Assembly (NCBI GenBank): GCA_016871315.1
Contig: VFZE01000020.1
Coordinates: 40,024 to 104,023, forward strand
Origin: Acidimicrobiia bacterium
Lineage (GTDB): Bacteria > Acidobacteriota > Terriglobia > Bryobacterales > Bryobacteraceae
Reading direction: 5' to 3'
Length of the DNA stretch: 64,000 nt
The notes beneath the pieces are model-generated. The model saw only the letters and a program-made list of their open reading frames with translations. It was not told where the DNA came from and did no database searches. Shown in pieces: positions 9,424 to 17,937 of the stretch. The translations under genes were made by a program, and so were the position numbers. Within the stretch, counting starts at the first letter, position 1. Every line of letters begins with the position of its first letter.

Positions 9424-11847
9424 CTACAACAAACTCAGCGGATCCACGTCAATGGCTAGCGCCGTCGCCGGCCACTTCTTCTCCACCGTTCGCTTCCTCA
9501 ACTCGTGTAGCGTTTCATTCAGCCGCTGCCGCGATATCGCCTTGATTAATAGCTGGTAGCGGAACTCCTGCTTGATCCGCGGCACCGGCGCCGCAGCCGG
9601 GCCCAGCGTCTTCAGCCCCTCCGGTGGCGGCGTCAGCCAACTTGTTATCTCCGAGCTCATCCGCAAAGCCTCTTCTTGGGACTTGCTCCGGATCAGCAGA
9701 TTCGCCAGCGCGCTGAAGGGCGGATACCTCATCGTCCGCCGGAACTGTAGCTCTTTCTCCAGAAACGCGCCGTAGTCCTGCGCCGCCGCCGCACGAATCG
9801 CATAGTGATCAGGATTCACCGTTTGAATTAACACCACGCCCGGTATCTCCCCTCGCCCGGCACGCCCGGCCGCTTGCGTAAGAAGCTGGAATGTCCGTTC
9901 GGCCGCCCGGAAGTCGGGAAGCCCCAGCCCGATGTCGGCGTTCACCACGCCCACCAGCGTCACGTTCGGGATGTCGTGCCCCTTGGCGATCATTTGCGTG
10001 CCCACCAGAATGTCGTAGCTGCCCTCGCGGAATCCATGCAGAATGTTCTCCAGTTGCCGCCGCCCTGTCACCGTGTCCCGGTCCAGCCGTATGATCCGCG
10101 CGCCCGGAAAGTCGCGGTGCAACTCATCCTCCAGCCGTTCGCTCCCCGAGCCGATGAATTGCACATGCTCGGAATCGCACTGCGGACACTTCTCCGGCAC
10201 CCGTTCCGCATAGCCGCAGTAATGGCACAACATGCGGCGGTCCCGCCGGTGATAGGTCAGCGTCACCGCGCAGTCCCGGCATTGCAGCCTTTCCCCGCAC
10301 GCACGACAGCACACAAAAGACGAAAAGCCCCGCCGGTTCAGCAGCAGCATCGTCTGCTCGCCCGATTCGATCCGCTCCTTCACCGCATCCACCAGCGCCC
10401 TCGAGAAATTGCTCTGTTTCCTCGTCTCCAGAAACTCCTGCCGCATGTCGATCAGATCCACTTCCGGCATCGGCCGCGACTCGATCCGTTCCGGTAGTTC
10501 CAGCAACGTGTACCTGCCTCGTTCCACGTTGTAGCTGGATTCCAGGCTCGGTGTTGCCGACCCCAGCACGGCCACCGCCCGCGCCGCGCGTGCACGCACG
10601 ATCGCAACATCGCGCCCGTTATACCGCGGTGTCTCCTCCTGCTTGTAACTGCCGTCGTGCTCCTCATCCACGATCACAAGCCCCAGATTCTGAACCGGCG
10701 CAAACACCCCGCTCCTCGTCCCCACCACCACTTGCGCGTCCCCGCGCCGGATCCGTCTCCACTGCTCCACTCTTTCCATTCCCGAAAAAGCCGAATGCAG
10801 GATCGCCACACGGTCCCCGAAGCGGTGGAAAAACTGCCCGGCAACCGCCGGCGTCAACCCGATTTCCGGAACCAGCAACAGGCAGTTCCGCCCAAGTTGC
10901 AACGTTGCCTCGATCAGCCGAAGGTAGACCTCCGTCTTGCCTGACCCCGTCACCCCCCGCAGCAGGAACGTCTCGAACTCGCCCTTTTCCAAATTGCCAC
11001 GGACCCTGTCGAAGGCCTTCTGCTGAGCCGCGTTCAGCCGGTGCGGTGGGCGCGGCGGCGCCGAGAGGATCGAAGGTGGTTCCGGTCGAAGCTGGATCAG
11101 CCCGCGACGTCCCAGGGACCGCGCCGCCGTCGATGCCTTCGGCAGCACCTCCTCCAGCGTCGCCAGGTTGTGCGATCCCGGATGCAATTCCAAATAGGAA
11201 AGCAGTTCCCGCTCGGATTTCGTTAGCTTTTCCCCGTCCGGACGTCTGGCGAATTCCGCTCGCAGCCGCGCCGCCGGCGCCCGCATCGGATCGCGCTCCG
11301 CGTGATCTTCCTCGATCGCCACCAACCCCTTTTTCTGCAGCCCGCGAAGAGCAGCGTCTGCTCCGGTCACTTTCTTCTTCAAGTAGCCTGCCGACAGCGG
11401 CCGCGCCTCCAGAAGCCGCAGCAACTCCACCGCCGGCTCCTCCGAAGAAGTGCTAAGCAGCAGCTGCCTTGCCGCGTCGCGCCCCCGATCTGTCAGCGTG
11501 TACACCTTGGTTCGCCGCGTCTCCCCCGCCAATGGCAGCATCGTCTTCAACACCTCGCCCAGCGGTGCGCAGTAGTAGGAAGAGATCCATTGCCCCAGCG
11601 AAAGCAGTCCCCCATCCAACACCGGATCTTCATCAATCAGCCGTAGCGCCTCCTTTGTGGCTACCTCCGGAGCCTCATTGTGACAACGCATTGCCACCCC
11701 GATCAGCTTCCGGTGCCCGAATGGAACCACAACGCGGCACCCCGGCTGCACACGATGCCGCAGCGTCAACGGCAGCTGATAGGTGAAGCTCTGATCAAGC
11801 GGGATCGGAAGGCTCACGTCGCAGAACTGGGGATGTTGCTCCGGCAT
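9424..11847 (-). CDS. priA: Primosomal protein N' (replication restart helicase PriA)
   Basis: At 807 residues this is a full-length PriA, which rebuilds the replisome at stalled forks. It has the N-terminal DNA-binding region, Walker A GVTGSGKTEVY, the DEEH box (IVDEEHDGSYKQEE, family-specific), and the zinc-binding insertion with paired cysteines (CCRACGERLQCRDC, CHYCG, CPQC). The late helicase motif QAAGRAGRG is present. Start ATG 11847, beginning MPEQHPQFCDVSLP. It ends four bases from the kinase stop on the opposite strand. Confidence 0.96.
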   Translation of the reverse strand: MPEQHPQFCDVSLPIPLDQSFTYQLPLTLRHRVQPGCRVVVPFGHRKLIGVAMRCHNEAPEVATKEALRLIDEDPVLDGGLLSLGQWISSYYCAPLGEVLKTMLPLAGETRRTKVYTLTDRGRDAARQLLLSTSSEEPAVELLRLLEARPLSAGYLKKKVTGADAALRGLQKKGLVAIEEDHAERDPMRAPAARLRAEFARRPDGEKLTKSERELLSYLELHPGSHNLATLEEVLPKASTAARSLGRRGLIQLRPEPPSILSAPPRPPHRLNAAQQKAFDRVRGNLEKGEFETFLLRGVTGSGKTEVYLRLIEATLQLGRNCLLLVPEIGLTPAVAGQFFHRFGDRVAILHSAFSGMERVEQWRRIRRGDAQVVVGTRSGVFAPVQNLGLVIVDEEHDGSYKQEETPRYNGRDVAIVRARAARAVAVLGSATPSLESSYNVERGRYTLLELPERIESRPMPEVDLIDMRQEFLETRKQSNFSRALVDAVKERIESGEQTMLLLNRRGFSSFVCCRACGERLQCRDCAVTLTYHRRDRRMLCHYCGYAERVPEKCPQCDSEHVQFIGSGSERLEDELHRDFPGARIIRLDRDTVTGRRQLENILHGFREGSYDILVGTQMIAKGHDIPNVTLVGVVNADIGLGLPDFRAAERTFQLLTQAAGRAGRGEIPGVVLIQTVNPDHYAIRAAAAQDYGAFLEKELQFRRTMRYPPFSALANLLIRSKSQEEALRMSSEITSWLTPPPEGLKTLGPAAAPVPRIKQEFRYQLLIKAISRQRLNETLHELRKRTVEKKWPATALAIDVDPLSLL

Positions 11848-11893
11848 GCGGGCAGACTCTCATCTTAGCCGTCTTCACCGTTCGATTGTCATA

Positions 11894-12358
11894 ATGATTT
11901 TCAGTCCATCTTTTATGGCCGACCCGCGGAAAAAGTTGCCCGACGCCGCACTCTGGGCCAGGCGTTTCCATAGCCGCCGTATCATCCATCGTCTGGAACT
12001 CGCCGCTCAACCCGATGCCGAACTCGTTTTGGACGGCTTTGACCCGATCCAGCTCTCCCCTGGGTTCCTGGCAATTCCCACTCCTGGCCACACCCGCGGC
12101 CACTGCGTTCTCCTCTACCAGGACGCTTACCTGTTTAGCGGCGATCACCTCTGGTGGAGCCGCGATCGGGATTCGCTCCACGCTTCCCGAAACGTTTGCT
12201 GGCACGATTGGTCCCAGCAGACCGCCTCCATCGCCCTTCTCCGCGACTACAACTTCGAGTGGCTCCTTCCAGGCCACGGCCAAAGAATTCACCTCGACCG
12301 GACAAGTATGAGGAAACATTTGGACGACCTCAATCACCGAATGCGCGCCACGTCATAA
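11894..12358 (+). CDS. Metallo-beta-lactamase-fold hydrolase, N-terminally truncated
   Basis: The 154-residue product covers only the second half of an MBL-fold domain. PTPGHTRGHCVLLY, the aspartate strand YLFSGDHLWWS and the late LPGHGQRIHL are intact and supply three metal ligands. The first metal motif (HxHxDH or its HRDD variant), which should lie about 60 residues before PGHTRGH, is absent: the open frame begins MIFSPSFMADPRKKLPDAALWARRF. Full-length relatives are typically 230-300 residues. It is divergent from priA, and the region where the missing N-terminus would lie is the start of priA. It is probably a degraded gene or a metal-deficient remnant; a later ATG at 11915 is also possible. 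Confidence 0.6.
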   Translation: MIFSPSFMADPRKKLPDAALWARRFHSRRIIHRLELAAQPDAELVLDGFDPIQLSPGFLAIPTPGHTRGHCVLLYQDAYLFSGDHLWWSRDRDSLHASRNVCWHDWSQQTASIALLRDYNFEWLLPGHGQRIHLDRTSMRKHLDDLNHRMRATS

Positions 12359-12397
12359 TTCCTGCAACTCCGCCACCCAATCCGGTTTAATAAATCC

Positions 12398-12802
12398 ATG
12401 ACGCGTACCAGAACCATTGCAACAGCAGTGTTTTTCCTCCTCGCGGCCACCGCCGCGGCAGGGCAGTTTGACGGACAATGGGCCGGCGATATGAAGATGC
12501 CCGCCGGCAAAAAAGCAGAGCAGGAAGCAAGGGTCATTCCCGTTTCCATGACCTTCACCGCCGATGGAGCCGTGCTCAAAGGCACCGTGAAGGACACCGC
12601 CGGCAAAAAGGCTCAACCCCTGGAAATCCAAAACGGCAAGATAGAGGGCGACAAGATCTACTTCCAGACCACGCAGAAGACCAAGAGGGGTGATCAGACC
12701 ATCCGCTGGGAAGGCACCTTGCAAGGCGGCGAACTCAAGATGTCCCGCCAGGGCCGCGGCAGACGCAGTGGCACGGAGTTCACTCTGAAGCGAGTGAGTT
12801 AA
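12398..12802 (+). CDS. Small secreted protein of unknown function
   Basis: This 134-residue protein has a clear signal peptide (hydrophobic residues about 6-20, cleavage near AAAG-QFDGQW). The mature part alternates short beta-like stretches (VSMTFTADGAVLKGTV, GDKIYFQTT, WEGTLQGGELKM) as in small lipocalin-like or barrel-like exported proteins. No named domain is recognised. It ends one base before the convergent CoA-binding gene. Confidence 0.65.
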   Translation: MTRTRTIATAVFFLLAATAAAGQFDGQWAGDMKMPAGKKAEQEARVIPVSMTFTADGAVLKGTVKDTAGKKAQPLEIQNGKIEGDKIYFQTTQKTKRGDQTIRWEGTLQGGELKMSRQGRGRRSGTEFTLKRVS

Positions 12803-12803
12803 T

Positions 12804-13193
12804 TCAACCCATCGCCCGGTGATCCTTCAGGATGCACCTGTCCATCACCACAAACAAGCCCGCGGCTCGCGCTCGGGCCGCGGATTCTTCATCCACCACC
12901 CCCTCCTGCATCCAGATCGCCTTCGCCCCGATCCGTATCGCCGCCTCCACCACCGGCTCCACATATTCCGATCGCCGGAAGATGTTCACGATATCCACCG
13001 GTTCCGGCACCGTCTCCAGATCCCCGTACGCCTTCTCCCCCAACGACTCGGTAATGTTCGGATTCACCGGGATGATCCGGTATCCCTGCGACTGCATGTA
13101 CTGCGAGACGCCAAAACTCGTGCGCCACCGCCTGTCGCTCAGACCCACCACGGCAATCGTTTTCGCCGACCCCAACATCTCCGCTATCGTCAT
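12804..13193 (-). CDS. CoA-binding domain protein (YccU-like)
   Basis: The 129-residue protein is a stand-alone CoA-binding Rossmann domain. It opens TIAVVGLSDRRWRTSFGVSQYM, then YRIIPVNPN and AIWMQEGV, all characteristic of YccU/YneT-type proteins. Its biological role is not established. Its ATG overlaps the stop of the pseudouridine synthase (ATGA), so it is the last gene of the scpA-scpB-pseudouridine synthase run and is translationally coupled. Confidence 0.9.
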   Translation of the reverse strand: MTIAEMLGSAKTIAVVGLSDRRWRTSFGVSQYMQSQGYRIIPVNPNITESLGEKAYGDLETVPEPVDIVNIFRRSEYVEPVVEAAIRIGAKAIWMQEGVVDEESAARARAAGLFVVMDRCILKDHRAMG

Positions 13194-13921
13194 TTCGCGT
13201 CCAGCTTCAATTCTCTCCGGAATCGCCGCACCTCTTCTTCGGTCAGCGGCCGGAAATCGGCCGGTTTCAAGTTGCCCAGCTTCAACGAGCCGATTCTCGT
13301 GCGCCGCAACTTCTCCACCATCAACCCGAAATGCCGGAACATCAGCCGCACCTGGTTCTGCCGGCCTTCAATGATCTCCACCTCGTACCACGGATTATCG
13401 CCCCTGTTCAGCAGCTTCAGCCGCGCGCGCGCCGTCCGCCGTCCATACAAAGGAACCCCCGCGATGAACTGCGCCACCTGCTCCGCCGTCAGGTAGCCGT
13501 TCACCTTCGCTTCATACACCTTTGGAACCATGCTCTTTGCCGACGTGATCGCGTTGGCGAAATCTCCGTCGTTGGTCAGCAGCAGCAGTCCTTCGCTCTG
13601 ATAATCCAGCCGGCCCACCGGATAAATCCGGTCCTTGATCCCCTTCACAAGGTCCATCACAGTCTCTCTGTGCTCTGGATCGTGCATCGTCGTCACGCAG
13701 TTCTTCGGCTTGTGCAGCGCGATGTAGATCAGCCCGCGCGGCGCACGCAGATGCTTGCCCGTAACGCGGATCTCATCGCGCTCGGGATCCGCCTTCGTTC
13801 CCAGCTCGATCACCGTTTTCCCGTTGACCGAGACCTTCCCTTCCACGATCAGCTGCTCCGCCTTCCGGCGGCTTGCCACCCCGTATCGCGCCAGGATTTT
13901 TTGCAGACGCTCCTCAGGCAT
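13190..13921 (-). CDS. rRNA pseudouridine synthase, RsuA/RluB/RluE/RluF family
   Basis: The 243-residue protein has an N-terminal S4 RNA-binding domain (about residues 4-50: RLQKILARYGVASRRKAEQLI) and the catalytic domain with IYPVGRLDYQSEGLLLLTNDG, where the Asp of GRLD is the nucleophile. RQNQVRLMFRHFG is the conserved late motif. It isomerises a uridine in rRNA; RluB (23S rRNA) is most likely given the neighbouring scpB, a common arrangement. Its start overlaps scpB by eight bases. Confidence 0.93.
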   Translation of the reverse strand: MPEERLQKILARYGVASRRKAEQLIVEGKVSVNGKTVIELGTKADPERDEIRVTGKHLRAPRGLIYIALHKPKNCVTTMHDPEHRETVMDLVKGIKDRIYPVGRLDYQSEGLLLLTNDGDFANAITSAKSMVPKVYEAKVNGYLTAEQVAQFIAGVPLYGRRTARARLKLLNRGDNPWYEVEIIEGRQNQVRLMFRHFGLMVEKLRRTRIGSLKLGNLKPADFRPLTEEEVRRFRRELKLDAK

Positions 13922-14642
13922 CGGGTTCGGCCGTCGCGGCCTCCGGTGCGGGCCCCTGCTCCTCTGCCGCCGGCTCAGGATCTTCCACCTCTCCCTCGCC
14001 TAGCGCCAGCCTGCTCAGTTCCTCGAACTCCTTCAGCGTCGGCAATTCCGAAAGATCCTTCAGTCCAAATTGAATCAGAAAATCCTTCGTCGTCTTGTAC
14101 AGTACCGGACGCCCCACTACGTGTTTGCGCCCCGCCGCCGTCACCAGCTTCCGGTCCAGCAGCGTTTTCACCACCCCGGCCCCCTGTACGCCGCGGATCT
14201 CCATGATCTCCGGGGACGTGATCGGCTGCTTATACGCGATCACCGCCAGCGTCTCCAGTGCCGCCAGCGACAGCTTCAGCGGTGGCTTCAGCTTCTTCAC
14301 AAACCCCCGCAGCTCGTCGTGAAACTCCGGCTTCGTCGCCATCTTGTACCCGCCGGCCACTTCCCGGATCGTCAGCCCATGATGCGCTTCGCCGTACTCG
14401 GCCGCCAGCTGCTCCAGCATCTGCTCCACAGCCTCTTTCGGCTGCCCAAGCGCCTCCGCGATCTGCTTGGAACTGAGCGGCTCGTCGGTCACGTAAACCA
14501 CCGCCTCCAGCAGCGCTCTCATCCGCGACTGCTCGCTCTCGCCAGCCTGCGCCTTTTCCTCCAGTCCAAGCTGTTCGGCTAGCTGCTCGACGGTTGCCTC
14601 CAATGCCGGCTCCGTCGCCGTTTGTTCAGTCTCGTGATCCAT
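13914..14642 (-). CDS. scpB: Segregation and condensation protein B (ScpB)
   Basis: ScpB is the winged-helix dimer of the bacterial SMC complex. In this 242-residue protein the two winged-helix domains are seen at about residues 42-110 (MRALLEAVVYVTDEPLSSKQIAEAL) and 115-200, with AVIAYKQPITSPEIMEIRGV and VVGRPVLYKTTKDFLIQFGL as hallmark stretches. The tail is acidic. It starts three bases after the scpA stop, so the two partners are made from one transcript. Confidence 0.95.
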   Translation of the reverse strand: MDHETEQTATEPALEATVEQLAEQLGLEEKAQAGESEQSRMRALLEAVVYVTDEPLSSKQIAEALGQPKEAVEQMLEQLAAEYGEAHHGLTIREVAGGYKMATKPEFHDELRGFVKKLKPPLKLSLAALETLAVIAYKQPITSPEIMEIRGVQGAGVVKTLLDRKLVTAAGRKHVVGRPVLYKTTKDFLIQFGLKDLSELPTLKEFEELSRLALGEGEVEDPEPAAEEQGPAPEAATAEPDA

Positions 14643-14645
14643 TCT

Positions 14646-15434
14646 CTACAGGTATTCCTCTTGGATTGCCGCCAGCGCTTCCTCGCTCGCGAAGATGTCG
14701 TCAAACTGCTTCGCCTTCTTCAGTCCGATGTCGCCGAACTGCTCCGATTGCACCAGCGTCAGCGCCTGCATCCGCACCATCTCCAGTATCGCGAGAAACA
14801 TGCATATCATCCTCCGGCGGCTTCGCTGCCCTTCAAACAACTGCGCCGCCGAAAGCGCCTCGCCCCGTTTGTGCTCCTTCATCAGATTCCGCAGATAGGA
14901 AATCATCTGCGGCACCGTAACATCTTCCTTGTCTACTTCATATACCGGCCGGTCCTTCATCCGGTCCATTACCGTCTGCAAGGTTCTAACCAGGTCGTAT
15001 AAAGTGACCGCCAGATCCCCTTCCTCGGCATCGGTCACGAACTGCTGTATCTGCGGATTGCTCCAGATCGCTTCCTCGATCATCCGCTTCTGTTGGAGCA
15101 TCTCCGCTGCGTTCTTGAACCGCTCATGCTCCAGCAACCGGTCCACCAGTTCCTTGCGCGGATCCTCTTCCGGTGAGATCTTTTCCAACTCCGGATCCCG
15201 CGGCAGCAGCAGCCTCGATTTCAGCTGAATCAACGTCGCCGCCATATAGACAAACTCCGCCCCCAGCTCGAAATTCAGCGACGCTGCACGCTGCATGTAG
15301 TCCAGGTATTGCGCCGTGATCCGCGCGATCGGAATATCGTAGATATCGATCTGCTGCTTGCGGATCAGGTCAAGAAGCAGGTCCAGCGGACCTTCGTAGA
15401 TTTCCAGGTGGACGTTCAGGGGTGAAGACGACAT
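14646..15434 (-). CDS. scpA: Segregation and condensation protein A (ScpA)
   Basis: ScpA is the kleisin subunit that bridges the SMC heads and binds ScpB. The 262-residue protein shows the typical opening LEIYEGPLDLLLDLIRKQQIDIYDIPIA and the helix EFVYMAATLIQLKSRLLLP (N-terminal SMC-binding region), a charged middle, and a C-terminal winged helix near residues 200-262. ATG start at 15434. First gene of the run scpA-scpB-pseudouridine synthase-CoA-binding protein. Confidence 0.95.
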   Translation of the reverse strand: MSSSPLNVHLEIYEGPLDLLLDLIRKQQIDIYDIPIARITAQYLDYMQRAASLNFELGAEFVYMAATLIQLKSRLLLPRDPELEKISPEEDPRKELVDRLLEHERFKNAAEMLQQKRMIEEAIWSNPQIQQFVTDAEEGDLAVTLYDLVRTLQTVMDRMKDRPVYEVDKEDVTVPQMISYLRNLMKEHKRGEALSAAQLFEGQRSRRRMICMFLAILEMVRMQALTLVQSEQFGDIGLKKAKQFDDIFASEEALAAIQEEYL

Positions 15435-15480
15435 TCAGAATGGCAAGACTTCAACATAGCACAGCCGGCATTCCGCCCGG

Positions 15481-15879
15481 CTATTCGCTTTCTAATATGG
15501 TCTGCAACAACTCCAGCACGCTCCTGGACGGCTCCGCCGGATCAAAATACACCTTTACCGCCGCACCTTCCCGGTACGATTCCACGATCGGTTCCGCATA
15601 CGACTCGATCCCGGAAAACTGGCCCACATGAACCATCGAGGATCGGTGGCTCCTTCCCTCGGCTTGGTACTCGTAAGTGACCAGCGGGGCGCGGCCCTGA
15701 AGGCGCGACTCGATCACTCGGCCCTCCACCGTCGGCCAGTCCTTCGCGCGGTAGGCCGTCAACAACTGGGATCCTCCGTGATAGCCGGAAAACAGCGCCC
15801 CCGTCAGGAACACCAGTCCAATGGTCCGCATCAGCAGGCGCCCTAAGAACAAGTCGATGCGGGATAAAAGCTTCAGCAT
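15481..15879 (-). CDS. DUF3592 membrane protein
   Basis: The 132-residue protein has one N-terminal membrane helix (about residues 12-32) and then a short beta-rich extracytoplasmic domain with the DUF3592 pattern WPTVEGRVIES, VTYEYQAEGR and VKVYFDPAEPSRSVLE. Function is unknown in the family. The ATG at 15879 is chosen because an upstream extension is Arg/Ser-rich and runs into the neighbouring coding region. It begins four bases after the stop of the helical protein at 15884-17026. Confidence 0.82.
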   Translation of the reverse strand: MLKLLSRIDLFLGRLLMRTIGLVFLTGALFSGYHGGSQLLTAYRAKDWPTVEGRVIESRLQGRAPLVTYEYQAEGRSHRSSMVHVGQFSGIESYAEPIVESYREGAAVKVYFDPAEPSRSVLELLQTILESE

Positions 15880-15883
15880 TACT

Positions 15884-17026
15884 TTAGACCTGGCTTTGTT
15901 GCGCCAACGCCGCCGCGTACCCCAACACATCGCCGCGCTCTCGCGATATCTCCTGCAACCGCTGGAACTCTCCGGCGCGCTGGCAGATCTCATTCACCGT
16001 CGGACACCCCAGTTGGTGGTTCGGCGCGTCCGGCAATAGCTCCAGGCTGGCATCGAGCGCCTCTCGGTGCTGGCCCAGCCGCACAAGCAGGCTCACCAGC
16101 ACCTGCGCCGGGCCCGTCCCGTATTCGGCCGGATCGTATCTCCGCGCCCGCTCTCTGAAGTAGGCGATGGCCGCCTCAACATCCTTGCCCAGCAACGCGC
16201 GAAGGTACATCGCATGACTCACATAGAACTCCTCAAACGGAGGCTCGGAGCGATGATGAAACGTCGGCGCCAGCCGCTGACCGTACTGTGCCATCTCCAG
16301 CGCCTTGCCAAGCGTCTCGGCCTCCTCCAGCTCCAGCGCAATCTGAAGCACGGAAACCAGGTGTGACGTGTCCACATGGTAGCTGTACTCCCCGAACAGC
16401 CAGTCACGGCCGGCAATCATCTCCGGGATCCCCGCTTGGCCCTCCGCCTTGCCTTCGCCCTGCTCAATCGCACGGCGAAGATTTTGACTTAGCTCCTCGT
16501 GCAGCGCATTTACAAGCAGCCGCGCGCACACGAGCCGACCCTCCCGGGCAGGGAACTGCGAGTAGCACGTGATCGCCCGGCAAATTCCGTGGTGCGCCAG
16601 GATCAGCCGGAAACCCTTCACAGGATTCACTCCCTCCAGCAGGGCGATCTCCACCACCGCCTCCAGATCCTCGCCCGCCTCGTAGCCTTCCATCGCTTCC
16701 GCTACCCGCGCCGGCTCGCCGATGGCGCGGAAATAGGGCCACGCTCGCGGAATGTTGTTCTCCTCCAGAATCAGCCCACCCACCCGGCGTGCCGCCGCGA
16801 TAAACGCCTCATCATAAGCCCGGCGCTGCTCTTCCGGAAGTGAGGTTACCGGCGCTGTCTCGATCAGCGGCAACCCCAGCCTGCGCCGCGTTTCCATCAA
16901 CATCGCTTCCAACAGCATCGGGTAATTGCGCGACTCCAGGCATACCTGCTCCAGCATCTCCAAAGCACCTTTAGCGCCTCCCTCCGCTTGAGCCTGCTCC
17001 AACGCGCGCATCGTTTCGGGCGTCAT
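15884..17026 (-). CDS. Uncharacterised helical (TPR/alpha-solenoid-like) protein
   Basis: This 380-residue protein is not recognised. It is acidic and almost entirely helical, with repeated helix pairs, for example ALEMLEQVCLESRNYPMLLEAM near the start, LVSVLQIALELEEAETLGKAL in the middle, and VLVSLLVRLGQHREALDASLELLPD near the end, suggesting an alpha-solenoid. No signal peptide, membrane helix or catalytic motif is seen. It lies between the acyltransferase and DUF3592 genes on the same strand, with a 21-base gap upstream. Confidence 0.75.
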   Translation of the reverse strand: MTPETMRALEQAQAEGGAKGALEMLEQVCLESRNYPMLLEAMLMETRRRLGLPLIETAPVTSLPEEQRRAYDEAFIAAARRVGGLILEENNIPRAWPYFRAIGEPARVAEAMEGYEAGEDLEAVVEIALLEGVNPVKGFRLILAHHGICRAITCYSQFPAREGRLVCARLLVNALHEELSQNLRRAIEQGEGKAEGQAGIPEMIAGRDWLFGEYSYHVDTSHLVSVLQIALELEEAETLGKALEMAQYGQRLAPTFHHRSEPPFEEFYVSHAMYLRALLGKDVEAAIAYFRERARRYDPAEYGTGPAQVLVSLLVRLGQHREALDASLELLPDAPNHQLGCPTVNEICQRAGEFQRLQEISRERGDVLGYAAALAQQSQV

Positions 17027-17047
17027 GCTAAGGGCAGCATAGCGCGT

Positions 17048-17932
17048 TCAGTAAATCTGCGGCTCCCCGGATGGCCGCGTCTTCCACCGCCGGTGCATCC
17101 ACAGCCATTGCTCCGGGTAGCCGCGGATCACTGACTCCAGCTGCGCATGTATCCGCCGCGTGTCTTCCTCCACATTGCCCGAGGATAAAAGCGGCTCATG
17201 GAACTTCAGAATGTAGCGGCCCTCCTCATCGGACCATAACGCGAACCCTGGAATAATGGCCGCTCCAGAATGCCCGGCGATCTTGGCGAACCCCGTTCCC
17301 ACGCACGCCGCCACGCCGAAGAACGGCACAAAAATCCCCTCATCCAGCGACATGTTCTGATCAATCAGAATCCCTACCGCCTCATTCCGGCTCAGCGCCC
17401 GCAATATTCCCCGCGCGTAATCCTTCTTCTCGATCACCTGGTTGCCCGACATCGTCCGCAGTTTGCGCACCATCCCATCGATCGACGGATTGTCCAGCGG
17501 CCGCACCACGACATGCATCGGTTCTGTCATCAGCGCGTGCGCGAATGCGCTCAACTCCCAGTTCCCCAGATGCGCCGTTGCGAACAGAACCCCCTTGCCG
17601 CGCCGCTTCGCCTCTTCAAAATGTTCCAGCCCCTCGTAACGGATCCACTCGGAAATGTTCTCCTTGTTCATCTCCGGAAACCGCGATAGGCTCACCAGGA
17701 TTCTCGCAATCGAACGGAAACTGCCGTCGGCGATGCGCCGGTGCTCGTCCTCTCCCAGCTCCGGCAGCGCCAAGCGTAGGTTCCTCATCGCCACCCGCCG
17801 CAGCCGCGGCAACACCAAATCCAATACACGCACGTAGACACCCGCCAGCCGCTCCGCCACCTTGCGCGAACACAGTGCCAGCGTCAACATCACCCCACGG
17901 GCTGCCAGATAGTGAAGAGTGTGGCGCGCCAA
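17048..17932 (-). CDS. Lysophospholipid/lipid A acyltransferase (LpxL/HtrB family)
   Basis: The 294-residue protein carries the acyltransferase HX4E motif as HLGNWE (His121, Glu126), preceded by the charged LRLALPELG region and followed by ILIDQNMSLDEGIFVPFFG, typical of lipid A late acyltransferases. It points to an LPS-like outer membrane. An N-terminal hydrophobic segment (about residues 8-22) anchors it to the inner membrane. The likely start is TTG at 17932, five bases after the mnmA stop; an in-frame ATG 14 codons later is the alternative. Confidence 0.88.
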   Translation of the reverse strand: MARHTLHYLAARGVMLTLALCSRKVAERLAGVYVRVLDLVLPRLRRVAMRNLRLALPELGEDEHRRIADGSFRSIARILVSLSRFPEMNKENISEWIRYEGLEHFEEAKRRGKGVLFATAHLGNWELSAFAHALMTEPMHVVVRPLDNPSIDGMVRKLRTMSGNQVIEKKDYARGILRALSRNEAVGILIDQNMSLDEGIFVPFFGVAACVGTGFAKIAGHSGAAIIPGFALWSDEEGRYILKFHEPLLSSGNVEEDTRRIHAQLESVIRGYPEQWLWMHRRWKTRPSGEPQIY

Positions 17933-17937
17933 GCGGT

